DNA of 25,446 nucleotides from an uncultured Bacteroidales bacterium (GCA_937901185.1 CALCHR010000017.1:1-25446); one strand, 5' to 3'; numbered from the stretch's first letter, positions 1 to 7,075 are shown. Program-made: numbers and translations. The notes: generated from the sequence alone by a model not told the origin.

Positions 1-53
1 CGTAAGCCAGCAGATTTACAGTCTGCCCCATTTGGCCACTCTGGTATTTGCCC
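1..53 (-). tRNA. tRNA-Tyr (anticodon GTA), 5' part only
   Basis: On the minus strand the sequence begins GGGCAAA (acceptor 5' arm, 53-47) and continues through a D arm to an anticodon stem-loop GCAGA-CTGTAAA-TCTGC. The anticodon GTA lies at 19-17, which decodes Tyr codons. The remainder (long variable arm, T arm and acceptor 3' strand) lies beyond base 1, so the gene is cut by the window edge. It has its own promoter, whose -7 element sits only 13 bases upstream and whose -33 element falls inside the end of ribH. Confidence 0.93.
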
Positions 54-65
54 TTTTTCTGTGTG

Positions 66-96
66 CAAAGGTAGGGATTATTTTCTGATTGACCAA
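66..96 (-). promoter_or_regulatory. Bacteroidota-type promoter for tRNA-Tyr
   Basis: Read on the minus strand, TTG at 96-94 is followed after 20 bases by TACCTTTG at 73-66, a full match to the TAnnTTTG -7 consensus of the Bacteroidota primary sigma factor. Transcription would start around base 60, a few bases before the tRNA 5' end at 53. The -33 half lies inside the last codons of ribH, so the tRNA can be transcribed independently of the ribH operon. Confidence 0.75.
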
Positions 97-572
97 GTAT
101 AATCAATCATTTTTATTGCTGTGACAGCAAATTCATCTCCTTTATTTCCTAAATTACCTCCGGCTCTTTCTAATGCTTGCTCCAAAGTGTTTACTGTCAA
201 AACTCCGAATATTACGGGCTTGTCGTATTCTGATTTTTCATTCAGGGCTGTTAATCCTTGAGTGGTTGCCATACAAATGTAATCGAAGTGGGGGGTATCA
301 CCTTTAATTACACATCCGATAGCTATAACGGCATCAACATCTGTGTGTTTTACCATTTGGGAGCAACCATAAATCAGTTCAAAACTACCGGGTACACGCT
401 TCACAAGAATGTTGTCTTCTTTCACTCCACATTGTTTGAGTGTGTTGACTGCACCGTTGAGAAGGATGTCTGTAATATTGTTGTTCCACTCACAAACAAC
501 AATTCCCAGACGCATGTTAGATGCATCTGGGATTGTTGATAAATTTCTATTGAGGTATTCGTATGAGGACAT
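78..572 (-). CDS. ribH: 6,7-dimethyl-8-ribityllumazine synthase
   Basis: Makes 6,7-dimethyl-8-ribityllumazine from 5-amino-6-ribitylamino-uracil and 3,4-dihydroxybutanone 4-phosphate, the penultimate step of riboflavin synthesis, in the cytoplasm. The 164-residue length is normal for the family. Family motifs are visible in order: VCEWN near residue 26 (substrate-binding aromatic/Asn), VPGSFEL at 60-66, and GDTPHFDY at 91-98 with the catalytic His95. GNKGDEFA near the C terminus is the usual helix and phosphate-binding region. It lies 10 bases downstream of the TPR gene on the same strand, so the two are probably cotranscribed. No other riboflavin gene is in view, so ribH is separated from the rest of its pathway here. 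Confidence 0.96.
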   Translation of the reverse strand: MSSYEYLNRNLSTIPDASNMRLGIVVCEWNNNITDILLNGAVNTLKQCGVKEDNILVKRVPGSFELIYGCSQMVKHTDVDAVIAIGCVIKGDTPHFDYICMATTQGLTALNEKSEYDKPVIFGVLTVNTLEQALERAGGNLGNKGDEFAVTAIKMIDYTWSIRK

Positions 573-582
573 TTATACCTTT

Positions 583-1290
583 TTATTTACTTGCTCTTTC
601 AATATACTTGTCAATTTCAGGAGCAATGTTCTTGCCATTTTGGAAATTAGGTGCGGCTTGGCTGCTAGTGGGGTAGTTGTTCTTTACTTCGTTGTAAAGT
701 TTGAGAGCTTCTTCAGATTTACCTTGGCTTTCAAGCAACTTACCGGCTTCAATCAAGAACAAAGGACTGAGGCTCGCGTTGTCTGCCAGTTCGGCTGCTT
801 CTTTGAAAGTCTTGATTGCTTTGTCTAAATCTTTATTGGTGGCATAGCAGTTGGCCAAAGTAGCTAATATTGCAGGAGAGATTGTAGCATCGCTTTTGGT
901 GCTGAATTTCTCTAAAGATGCAATAGCTTCTGCTACTTTGCCAGTCTTGGCATAGCAAATGCCTGCATAAGCATGCGCCAAATTGGCAGCATCTGTAAAG
1001 TTATACTCAGATGAAATCTTGAGGTAGCCGGGGAAAGTTAAGCTGTCACCTTTCAAGGCTTTTTCATATTCTCCTTGGAGCAAATAGGTTTGACCCATGG
1101 CTAATAAAGTTTGGGCTTTTTCTTCGCGCGGTGTCAAATAAAAATACTTAACAGCAAAGAAACCTCCTACCAATAAGATAAGAGCGGCTAATGCGATAAT
1201 AATACTTTTCGGATGTTTAGAAACAATAGATTCTGATTTTGTGATTGCTTCATTCACATCAAGTGCTTGAGTCTGTTTTTCTTTAGTCAT
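583..1290 (-). CDS. Membrane-anchored tetratricopeptide repeat protein
   Basis: The 235-residue protein has a charged N-terminal stretch of about 28 residues, one hydrophobic segment at about 29-51, and then a helical repeat region to the end. The later part shows TPR-type spacing (small residues and Tyr/Ala at helix contacts, for example YAGICYAKTGKVAEAIASLE and ATNKDLDKAIKTFKEAAEL). The topology suggests a single-pass inner-membrane protein with the TPR domain outside the cytoplasm, resembling the YfgM-type architecture. That is an analogy, not an identification. It is the first gene of a probable TPR-ribH unit and has a -7 element upstream. The partner or substrate cannot be told from sequence. 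Confidence 0.85.
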   Translation of the reverse strand: MTKEKQTQALDVNEAITKSESIVSKHPKSIIIALAALILLVGGFFAVKYFYLTPREEKAQTLLAMGQTYLLQGEYEKALKGDSLTFPGYLKISSEYNFTDAANLAHAYAGICYAKTGKVAEAIASLEKFSTKSDATISPAILATLANCYATNKDLDKAIKTFKEAAELADNASLSPLFLIEAGKLLESQGKSEEALKLYNEVKNNYPTSSQAAPNFQNGKNIAPEIDKYIERASK

Positions 1291-1323
1291 ATCTTTTTAT
1301 TTTATGTTTCAGATTTTGCAGCG

Positions 1324-1331
1324 CAAAAGTA
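1324..1331 (-). promoter_or_regulatory. -7 element upstream of the TPR-ribH unit
   Basis: On the minus strand TACTTTTG (1331-1324) matches TAnnTTTG, 34 bases before the TPR start codon at 1290. I do not see a clear -33 TTG at the expected distance, so support rests on the -7 word and its position. Confidence 0.5.
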
Positions 1332-1415
1332 ACATTTTTTATTCTAACTATAAAATAAATATGTGTTTTTTTATGGCGCAGGACTGTTTGTGTAATAAAT
1401 CTAATGGTGATATGA

Positions 1416-2162
1416 TTATTCGTTGAGAATTTCCATAGTCATACTAATGTCTGTTTGAGGACGGTCGTTGCGATTGGTAGGAGTGTTTTGAATGAGTTCA
1501 ACGATGTCTAATCCCGCTTCAACTTCGCCAAACACGGTGTAATCACCATCTAAGAATGGGGTTCCGCCTAATGTGGAGTATATTTGTGCGTGCTCATCGC
1601 TAAAATGAATCCCTCCTTTTCTCTTGCATGCTTGTTTTGCCATTTCTGCCAATTCTTCTTGGAGAGCCATTAAGCCGGCTTGATCGCGGTTGCGGCGTAA
1701 AGTCATAATCTCGTTTCGGTGTTCGGCTGCTAAAGCTTGGAAACAGGCTTGTATCTGTTGCATCTCTTTTTGTTTCTCTAGCTGTTTCAGTTCACCAGGT
1801 TTATATGTCTTTCCCCATACGATATAAAATTGGCAACCGCTACTTTCTTTTTCCGGATTAACTTCATCTCCTAATCTGGCAGCACTTAGTGCTCCTCGCT
1901 TGTGTATCAATTTTTCGACATTGATTTCTGCCGGGATTGTGTAGCCTGTTCCTCCGCTACCAAGCATTTTTCCATTTGGTGCACCTTTGCTTTCAGGGTC
2001 TCCTCCTTGTATCATAAAATCTTTGATGACTCGGTGAAACAATGTGCCATTGTAAAAGCCTTCAGATACTAGCTTTATGAAATTGTCACGGTGCTTGGGC
2101 GTTTCATCGTAGAGACGTACAATGATTTCTCCTAGGGAAGTGGTTATTTTTACTTTACTCAT
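1416..2162 (-). CDS. Cyclophilin-type peptidyl-prolyl cis-trans isomerase
   Basis: Catalyses cis-trans isomerisation of proline peptide bonds. The cyclophilin core is clear: FHRVIKDFMIQGGD at 42-55 carries the catalytic Arg and substrate-binding Phe/Gln, then GSGGTGYTIPAE, SGCQFYIV at 108-115, and a closing strand region LDGDYTVFGEV at 204-213. At 248 residues it is longer than minimal bacterial cyclophilins of about 165-190. The excess is a charged, Glu/Lys/Gln-rich helical insertion at about 120-195 placed between core strands. No signal peptide or lipobox is seen, so a cytoplasmic location is likely. It stands alone on the minus strand, with 125 bases between it and the TPR gene downstream. 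Confidence 0.93.
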   Translation of the reverse strand: MSKVKITTSLGEIIVRLYDETPKHRDNFIKLVSEGFYNGTLFHRVIKDFMIQGGDPESKGAPNGKMLGSGGTGYTIPAEINVEKLIHKRGALSAARLGDEVNPEKESSGCQFYIVWGKTYKPGELKQLEKQKEMQQIQACFQALAAEHRNEIMTLRRNRDQAGLMALQEELAEMAKQACKRKGGIHFSDEHAQIYSTLGGTPFLDGDYTVFGEVEAGLDIVELIQNTPTNRNDRPQTDISMTMEILNE

Positions 2163-2478
2163 AATACTTATAGCTATTTCTTTGTGATGTGGTATAAATA
2201 TTTGATATTCTTTAATTTGTTAGTTTTATATTGTTGATTTAATTGCAGACTCTTCTTCTTGAACTTAACTTGTAATAAACAGAAAAGGATAAGCCTGTCA
2301 GGTTGGATTCTCTAATATGCAGATTGCAAATATAGAACAAAAATATTATTCTCTATCTTGCTGTTATGAAAAACAGAATAAAAAGAAGCTTATTTTTCGA
2401 ATATTTTTTTGCATAAACCTATTTACTTTTTGTTCTCCTATAAATATAAATTTCTATCTTTGCTGCTTGGAAGACATT
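2163..2478. other. Divergent intergenic region between cyclophilin and tRNA-Gly
   Basis: This 316-base AT-rich gap separates the minus-strand cyclophilin from the plus-strand tRNA-Gly. On the plus strand it contains the tRNA promoter (2430-2462). On the minus strand TATATTTG (2334-2327) matches the -7 consensus and could serve the cyclophilin with a leader of about 160 bases, but no convincing -33 accompanies it. An open frame across the right half runs into the tRNA and is not a credible gene. I see nothing else. Confidence 0.5.
2430..2462 (+). promoter_or_regulatory. Promoter of tRNA-Gly (and possibly nhaD-pfkA)
   Basis: TTG at 2430-2432, inside a T-run, and TATCTTTG at 2455-2462 are separated by 22 bases. 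This fits the Bacteroidota -33/-7 arrangement. The -7 ends 16 bases before the tRNA 5' end. Because nhaD starts only 30 bases after the tRNA and no terminator lies between, transcripts may continue into nhaD and pfkA. Confidence 0.72.
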
Positions 2479-2551
2479 GCGGTTGTAGCTCAGTTGGTAG
2501 AGCACTAGTTTCCCAAGCTGGGGGTCGCGAGTTCGAGCCTCGTCAGCCGCT
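2479..2551 (+). tRNA. tRNA-Gly (anticodon CCC)
   Basis: A complete 73-base cloverleaf can be drawn: acceptor GCGGTTG/CAGCCGC, D arm GCTC...GAGC, anticodon stem CTAGT/GCTGG with loop TTCCCAA (anticodon CCC), five-base variable loop, T stem GCGAG/CTCGT with loop TTCGAGC, and discriminator T. The 3' CCA is not encoded. CCC reads the GGG glycine codon. Confidence 0.95.
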
Positions 2552-2581
2552 CAAGTATTATTAGGATAGATTATTAAAAGG

Positions 2582-3976
2582 ATGGCAATAGCAATTGTTG
2601 TAATTTTATTATTGGGCTTTATAATTATAGCAACAGAAAAAGTCAATCGTATGAACAAGGCTGCTGTTGCTATGTTTGTAGGTGTAGTTTGTTGGATTCT
2701 GTATCTAAGCAATGGGGCTCTCTTTGTAATGAATGAACACCCTATAGGATTGCTTTCTTACTTGTCTAATAACAGCGTGTGTGTCACCTCTGTAAAAGAA
2801 TTTATAGCCTCTTCTGTCTTCTTGCAGTATATTGTTGGCTCAGCTGAGATAGTATTATTCTTTTTAGGTACGATGACCATTGTAGAAGTTCTGGATAATA
2901 ATGGTTGCTTTGATTTTATATCCGAATGGCTGCGTACCACAAATCCGCAGCGCTATATGTGGCTTTTAGCCGGAATAACCTTTATTATTTCAGCCAATCT
3001 GAATAATATTTCTACTATCTGTATGATGATCTCCATTATGCATACGATGGTAGCCAATCACAGGCTTCGTATGATATATGGGGCAGTAATAGTCATTGCT
3101 GCCAACTGTGGTGGCGCATTTACAGTTATTGGAGATGTGACAAGCCTTTCTCTTTGGGTGAATGGACTTGTTACTCCTACAGAATATTCTTCCATATTGG
3201 TATTGCCCACGATAGGTATGTTGCTTACCACCTTATTACTTATTTCCAGAAAACTTCCCAGTCGTTTGGAGTTGGTGCGTGTGGTGCTACCTTATAGAGG
3301 GGATGATACAATCTTAACACGCTGGCAGCGCTTGTTATTATTGTTTGTGGGAATAGGAGGACTTTGGTTCATCCCCACGTTTCATCGTATCACCCATTTG
3401 TCTCCTTTCGTAGGCTCTCTCTGCGTATTGTCTTTGTTGTGGATTGTCAACGAGTTGTGCAATCGTTCTCTCTTAGGAAGCGACCAAATGGTTCGTAAAA
3501 GAATGCCGCAAGCATTGCAGTATGCTAATATCCAGACCATGCTTTTCTTTATCGGAATCTTGTTGGCTTTAGGTGCTGTTAAAGAAACCGGTATCTTAAA
3601 GGATTTCTATTTGTGGATGATGACGCACGTTGGCAATGACTATGTTATAGCTATGGTCGCAGGTTTCTTGTCTGCCTTGTTCAATAATGTAGCTATGGTC
3701 TTGTCCGGCATCTCAGTCTTTGCAGAAAATCCTCTGTTAGGGCAAACCGAAGCAGCTTTGGCATTCTCTCAAAATGGTAGCTTCTGGCCATTGTTGAGTT
3801 ATGCCACAGCAGTGGGGGGTACTCTCCTTATTGTCGGTACAATGGGCGGATTTTTATTGATGCGAATGGAAGATGTATCTTTAACTTGGTACATACGCCA
3901 TATTTCAGGTAAGGTTTTAGCCGGTATGATTGTAGGTTTCCTTATTTTCTATTTGCTTCATACCTTTACTTTTTAA
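2582..3976 (+). CDS. nhaD: NhaD-type Na+/H+ antiporter
   Basis: Expected to exchange cytoplasmic Na+ (or Li+) for external protons at the inner membrane, for pH and sodium homeostasis. The 464-residue product is almost wholly hydrophobic, with roughly 11-13 membrane segments, the usual length and layout for NhaD in the ion-transporter superfamily. Characteristic stretches include FLGTMTIVEVLDNNGCFD near 99-116, ISANLNNISTICMMI near 136-150 and NNVAMVLSG in the second half; paired Asn-rich segments of this kind form the ion site in the superfamily. The start follows a purine-rich stretch 30 bases after tRNA-Gly. It ends 12 bases before pfkA, so the two probably form one transcript. The exact ion preference is inferred from the family. 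Confidence 0.88.
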   Translation: MAIAIVVILLLGFIIIATEKVNRMNKAAVAMFVGVVCWILYLSNGALFVMNEHPIGLLSYLSNNSVCVTSVKEFIASSVFLQYIVGSAEIVLFFLGTMTIVEVLDNNGCFDFISEWLRTTNPQRYMWLLAGITFIISANLNNISTICMMISIMHTMVANHRLRMIYGAVIVIAANCGGAFTVIGDVTSLSLWVNGLVTPTEYSSILVLPTIGMLLTTLLLISRKLPSRLELVRVVLPYRGDDTILTRWQRLLLLFVGIGGLWFIPTFHRITHLSPFVGSLCVLSLLWIVNELCNRSLLGSDQMVRKRMPQALQYANIQTMLFFIGILLALGAVKETGILKDFYLWMMTHVGNDYVIAMVAGFLSALFNNVAMVLSGISVFAENPLLGQTEAALAFSQNGSFWPLLSYATAVGGTLLIVGTMGGFLLMRMEDVSLTWYIRHISGKVLAGMIVGFLIFYLLHTFTF

Positions 3977-3988
3977 CACAAAATTATT

Positions 3989-4966
3989 ATGAGAAAAATC
4001 AGATGTATTGGTGTTCTTACTTCGGGTGGAGATGCTCCGGGTATGAATGCAGCTATCCGTGCGGTCACTCGAAGCGGAATTTATAACGGCTTTAAGGTAA
4101 AAGGTATATATCGAGGTTTTGACGGACTTATAAAGGGCGATATAAAGACCTTTACCACTGAAGATGTAAGTAATATCATACAAACCGGTGGCACTATTTT
4201 GCGTACGGCTCGTTGTAAGGAGTTTGAAACTCCGGAAGGACGAAAGAAGGCTTATGACACTTTGAAGAAAGAGGCCATCGATGCCTTGATAGTGATTGGA
4301 GGTAATGGTTCTCTCACCGGAGCTATGAAGTTGGCCGAAGAGTACGACTTTCCTTGCATCGGATTGCCTGGTACAATAGACAACGACCTATATGGCACAG
4401 ATGCTACCATTGGCTATGATACCACATTGAACACCATAACCGATTGTGTAGATAAAATCAGAGATACAGCCAACTCTCATGAGCGAATATTCTTTATCGA
4501 GGTTATGGGCAGAGATGCCGGTTTCCTGGCACAGAATAGTGCAATAGCTGCAGGCGCAGAAGCTGCAATCATTCCGGAAGATGCAACAGGAAGCGACCAA
4601 CTTATTAAATTTATGGAGCGTGGTATCCGTAAAAGTAAGAAGAGCTGTATTGTGATTGTGAGTGAGAGCCCCAAGTGTGGTGCTTTATATTATGCCGATC
4701 GCGTAAATCATGAATACCCCAACTTTGATGTGCGCGTATCTATTCTTGGCCATTTACAGCGCGGTGGTTCTCCCTCCGCTCGTGATAGAATATTGGCCAG
4801 TTGTGTAGGTGTTGGCGCCATTCAAGCCCTTGTGCAAGGCCAACGCAATGTGATGGTCGGCGTGCGCAATAATGAGGTGGTATATGTACCCTTTATAGAT
4901 GCCATTGGCAAGCGTAAGATGATAGACAAACGCCTCATTGGAGTTCTTGATGAGTTGTCTATATAG
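3989..4966 (+). CDS. pfkA: 6-phosphofructokinase, ATP-dependent type
   Basis: Phosphorylates fructose 6-phosphate to fructose 1,6-bisphosphate, the committed step of glycolysis, in the cytoplasm. The 325-residue length is typical. Motifs in order: TSGGDAPGMN at 11-20 (ATP binding), GGNGS at 104-108, GTIDND at 128-133 with catalytic Asp131, MGRDAGFLA, and LGHLQRGGSPSARDR (effector and substrate residues). Gly107, at the position that separates ATP from pyrophosphate users, favours ATP. Oddity: the loop normally reads GGDGS, and here codon 106 is AAT (Asn) where E. coli has Asp103, a residue near the Mg-ATP. The gene follows nhaD by 12 bases. Likely terminators lie at 5091-5131 and 5139-5183. 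Confidence 0.95.
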   Translation: MRKIRCIGVLTSGGDAPGMNAAIRAVTRSGIYNGFKVKGIYRGFDGLIKGDIKTFTTEDVSNIIQTGGTILRTARCKEFETPEGRKKAYDTLKKEAIDALIVIGGNGSLTGAMKLAEEYDFPCIGLPGTIDNDLYGTDATIGYDTTLNTITDCVDKIRDTANSHERIFFIEVMGRDAGFLAQNSAIAAGAEAAIIPEDATGSDQLIKFMERGIRKSKKSCIVIVSESPKCGALYYADRVNHEYPNFDVRVSILGHLQRGGSPSARDRILASCVGVGAIQALVQGQRNVMVGVRNNEVVYVPFIDAIGKRKMIDKRLIGVLDELSI

Positions 4967-4973
4967 CCTTGCG

Positions 4974-5131
4974 TTATGGCAAACATTTCAAGTAGAAATG
5001 GAATCCAATCATATCACACCCAGGAAAGAAGGCGGCACAACCGTAGCCGATAACTGCCAAATGCTTTGCAGGATTTGTGATAGGGTTAAGGGAGGAAAGT
5101 GAGGCTCCTGCGGTTATGTCCTCCATTTTTT
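4974..5131 (+). other. Possible small RNA (plus) or 50-residue ORF (minus)
   Basis: This block directly follows pfkA. On the plus strand it has a small hairpin (CATTTC-AAGTA-GAAATG, about 4984-5000) and ends in a stem-loop plus T-run (5091-5131), as a short RNA or a pfkA 3' UTR would. On the minus strand an ATG at 5126 opens a 50-codon frame ending TAA at 4974-4976, with a protein-like string containing NPITNPAKHLAVIGYG. The string reminds me of small hypothetical ORFs in Bacteroidales genomes, which I cannot verify. The minus ORF may simply be the antisense of a conserved RNA. No convincing promoter for either reading was found. Confidence 0.3.
5091..5131 (+). terminator. Stem-loop with T-run after pfkA
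   Basis: GGAGGA (5091-5096) pairs with TCCTCC (5119-5124) and is followed by A and six T (5126-5131). The stem is short and the 22-base loop can form a smaller AGGAG/CTCCT alternative, so efficiency is uncertain. A stronger terminator follows almost at once. Confidence 0.45.
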
Positions 5132-5138
5132 GGCTTAT

Positions 5139-5183
5139 AGCATGACTTTACTGAGGAATTTCTCCTATAAAGTCATGCTTTTT
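5139..5183 (+). terminator. Strong Rho-independent terminator
   Basis: AGCATGACTTTA (5139-5150) and TAAAGTCATGCT (5168-5179) form a perfect 12-base-pair stem with a 17-base loop, followed by a T-run (5179-5183). It would end transcription from the tRNA-Gly/nhaD/pfkA side. On the minus strand the A-rich flank is weaker, so it looks mainly one-directional. Confidence 0.85.
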
Positions 5184-5220
5184 CTATTTCATTTTTTCTC
5201 GCAGAACGTTATGTAGTGTA

Positions 5221-5308
5221 GGTTACACGGCTTGTAACCGATGGTTACATGGGAAGTAACTTTGGGTTACATGAGAAGTAACCTCCGGTTACAAGCCGTG
5301 TAACTGAG
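5221..5308. repeat. Phased array A: four 22-base units, outer units inverted
   Basis: Four consecutive 22-base units follow the pattern GGTTAC-N7-GTAAC-N4, starting at 5221, 5243, 5265 and 5287 with no drift in spacing. Cores are ACGGCTT, ATGGGAA, ATGAGAA and AAGCCGT. The first and last units are exact inverted copies: 5222-5240 (GTTACACGGCTTGTAACCG) pairs with 5286-5304 over 19 bases. The two middle units are near-identical direct copies. Each unit is itself a dyad, so the block can fold into one long imperfect hairpin or offer four evenly spaced palindromic sites about two helical turns apart. It lies between convergent pfkA and the dipeptidase gene. Confidence 0.9.
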
Positions 5309-5333
5309 CTATAATCGTTGCAGCGATTATAGC
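5308..5333. repeat. Perfect 10-base-pair inverted repeat beside array A
   Basis: GCTATAATCG (5308-5317) and CGATTATAGC (5324-5333) are exact inverted copies around the six-base loop TTGCAG. There is no T-run on either side, so it does not look like a terminator. It abuts the end of array A and may belong to the same structure. Confidence 0.75.
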
Positions 5334-5377
5334 AGTTGCTTAAAAGAGTGCTTAACGGGTGTTTAGAGATGTTAGAG

Positions 5378-5415
5378 TAAAAAAGAAAGGGAGCACTTAG
5401 TTGTTGCTCCCTTTC
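5378..5415 (-). terminator. Terminator of the nadC-dipeptidase unit
   Basis: GAAAGGGAGCA (5385-5395) and TGCTCCCTTTC (5405-5415) form an 11-base-pair stem with a nine-base loop. On the minus strand it is followed by T-rich sequence (complement of the A-run 5379-5384). It starts five bases after the dipeptidase stop codon, the expected place. Confidence 0.85.
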
Positions 5416-5419
5416 GCCG

Positions 5420-7075
5420 TTATTTGTTGGGTACCAAATATCTGTCTTTGGTTTCGCGGACTATTATCTCGCGTTGTTGTGAACTGAAACCGGGACGTTT
5501 GGGTGATACTATCAGCCCGTCCGGAGTGAGTTTGTATTCTCCGTTGGTTTCTTCTTTTACAACCTGATCGTTGTATTTTACAATGATGCGCTCACCCAGC
5601 TGCTTCCATTGGCAAAGCATATTGGCAGCACAATCTTGTCCGTACTTATCTAACAATGCGATGGCTTCTTCTTGTTTTCCTTTTTGGTAGAGAGCCAAAG
5701 CCTTTTGTTCTATAGTGGGTTGTTCTTGAGAATAGTGGCTTTCCAGTTTGGTCTGTAAAGCCTTTACCTCCGGATAGAGTTGTGAATAACGAGGGTAGGT
5801 CATATTGGCTACCCAGTTGCATACCCAGAAAGCAGACTCCCAAGAGAATGTGTGATCGTTAGCACCTTTGGCATCATAGCAAGCTGGTACATGTCTTGAA
5901 TTGCAATATACCGGGGTGTAGGCTATCATGTTGGGGTCGTCGTTACCATACCACAGAACACCTCCAATGGGGTTGGGTAGGGAAGTTCTCATTTGAGCCA
6001 CCACTGTGAATGCTGCTTGTTGGGTAGAGATAGGTCTCTCGTTGAAGTAAGTCTTGCCATCGTGTTCCCAAGAAAGGGGAGAAGGACGATAGGGAGCGCA
6101 GTATACACCGGCCCCTGCGTCTTTTGTAATATCAAAAGGTGTACCCTCATAATGGTCGCGCATGCAGTCTTTCACATCTTGCAAAGAGAGTTGGGTGCGT
6201 GGCTTGATGTAAAGAGGCATGGGTTTATGTTTTCCCGGTGCAACACCGGATGCATAGGCCACATATTGTTCCATGCCGTCAGCCCATTTGTTATAGAAAC
6301 TCCACACTCTGGCTTCGCAATAGCGTAAGGCCGAAAAATCTTCAGGAGCGTATGCTGCAGAAAAAGAGAAATCAGCATCCTTTCCTTGGAAATATCCCTG
6401 TTTCCTGGCAAAGGATATTACATCTTTAGCATAGAGCACGTTTTCCTTGTCGCGTTGGTCAAACTGGTGGATACGGCTGTGGTTGGCGTGTGCGGCAATG
6501 CAATCGTCGGGTATACGAACTGCTACCCAGACGGCACCTTTTTCTACGCCACCTTTACCAATCATTTCCATAATCCAAACCTCGTTGGGGTCGGCAATAC
6601 TGAAAGATTCTCCTTCGCTGGCATATCCATACTTTTCTACAAGTTCAGTCATCACTTTAATAGCCTCGCGTGCGGTCTTAGCTCTTTGAAGTCCTAAGGC
6701 CATCAGACTTACATAGTCAATAGTGCCGGTGCTGTCGGTCAGTTCTGCGCGTCCTCCGAATGTCGTTTCGGTAATAGCAACCTGGTGTTCGTTGATGTTA
6801 CCCATCACGGCATAGGTTTCTGCAACCTCCGGGATATAACCTAAAAAGTGGTTGGTATCTCCGTCGACTATGCGCCTCATAGCTCCCGGCGCATATTTCT
6901 CAGCCGGAAGATAAATCAGTTTGCCATACATGCCATAGCTGTCTGCGCTATAAGTAATAAATGTGGAGCCGCATTTCGATGCTTTCTTGCCCACAAGGAA
7001 ACTGGTGCATGCCAAAGAGGGAATGTATAGGCTAAAGGCTATCAGTACAGAAAATAATCTGATATATAGTTTCAT
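5420..7075 (-). CDS. Secreted C69-family dipeptidase
   Basis: A 551-residue peptidase of the C69 (PepD-like, Ntn-hydrolase) family, expected to cleave dipeptides. Residues 1-22 form a signal peptide ending SLA; the next residue, Cys23 in CTSFLVGKKAS, is the expected N-terminal nucleophile, so signal cleavage would itself expose the catalytic residue. Other family-like stretches are TYSADSYGMYGKL (about 41-53), TETTFGGRAEL, and WIMEMIGKGG in the middle. The residue at -3 is Ser, not Leu, so it is not a standard lipobox, and a periplasmic or exported soluble enzyme is more likely. It begins 21 bases after nadC and ends at a clear terminator, so it is probably the second gene of that transcript. 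Confidence 0.88.
   Translation of the reverse strand: MKLYIRLFSVLIAFSLYIPSLACTSFLVGKKASKCGSTFITYSADSYGMYGKLIYLPAEKYAPGAMRRIVDGDTNHFLGYIPEVAETYAVMGNINEHQVAITETTFGGRAELTDSTGTIDYVSLMALGLQRAKTAREAIKVMTELVEKYGYASEGESFSIADPNEVWIMEMIGKGGVEKGAVWVAVRIPDDCIAAHANHSRIHQFDQRDKENVLYAKDVISFARKQGYFQGKDADFSFSAAYAPEDFSALRYCEARVWSFYNKWADGMEQYVAYASGVAPGKHKPMPLYIKPRTQLSLQDVKDCMRDHYEGTPFDITKDAGAGVYCAPYRPSPLSWEHDGKTYFNERPISTQQAAFTVVAQMRTSLPNPIGGVLWYGNDDPNMIAYTPVYCNSRHVPACYDAKGANDHTFSWESAFWVCNWVANMTYPRYSQLYPEVKALQTKLESHYSQEQPTIEQKALALYQKGKQEEAIALLDKYGQDCAANMLCQWKQLGERIIVKYNDQVVKEETNGEYKLTPDGLIVSPKRPGFSSQQREIIVRETKDRYLVPNK

Noticed and set aside
2317..2508. A 63-residue plus-strand open frame before nhaD.
   Set aside because: It runs through the promoter and into the anticodon arm of tRNA-Gly, and the predicted peptide has no family features; it is a chance frame in AT-rich DNA.
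4964..4971. TAGCCTTG as a -7 element for an RNA starting after pfkA.
   Set aside because: It has one mismatch in the conserved TTTG and no well-placed -33, so it is too weak to list as a promoter.
5088..5112. Resemblance of GGAGGAAAGTGAGGCTCC to the conserved core of RNase P RNA (GAGGAAAGTCC).
   Set aside because: The match is short, the following sequence ends in a terminator within 20 bases, and none of the other conserved RNase P segments is present.
5221..5308. Possible CRISPR array.
   Set aside because: Only four units with 4-7 base variable parts, each itself a dyad, and no cas genes; repeat and spacer sizes are wrong. The same reasoning applies to the arrays at 9692, 12701 and 25361.
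4967..5419. A riboswitch in the gap after pfkA.
   Set aside because: No known aptamer consensus (cobalamin, TPP, SAM) could be matched, and no gene lies downstream on the same strand for it to control.
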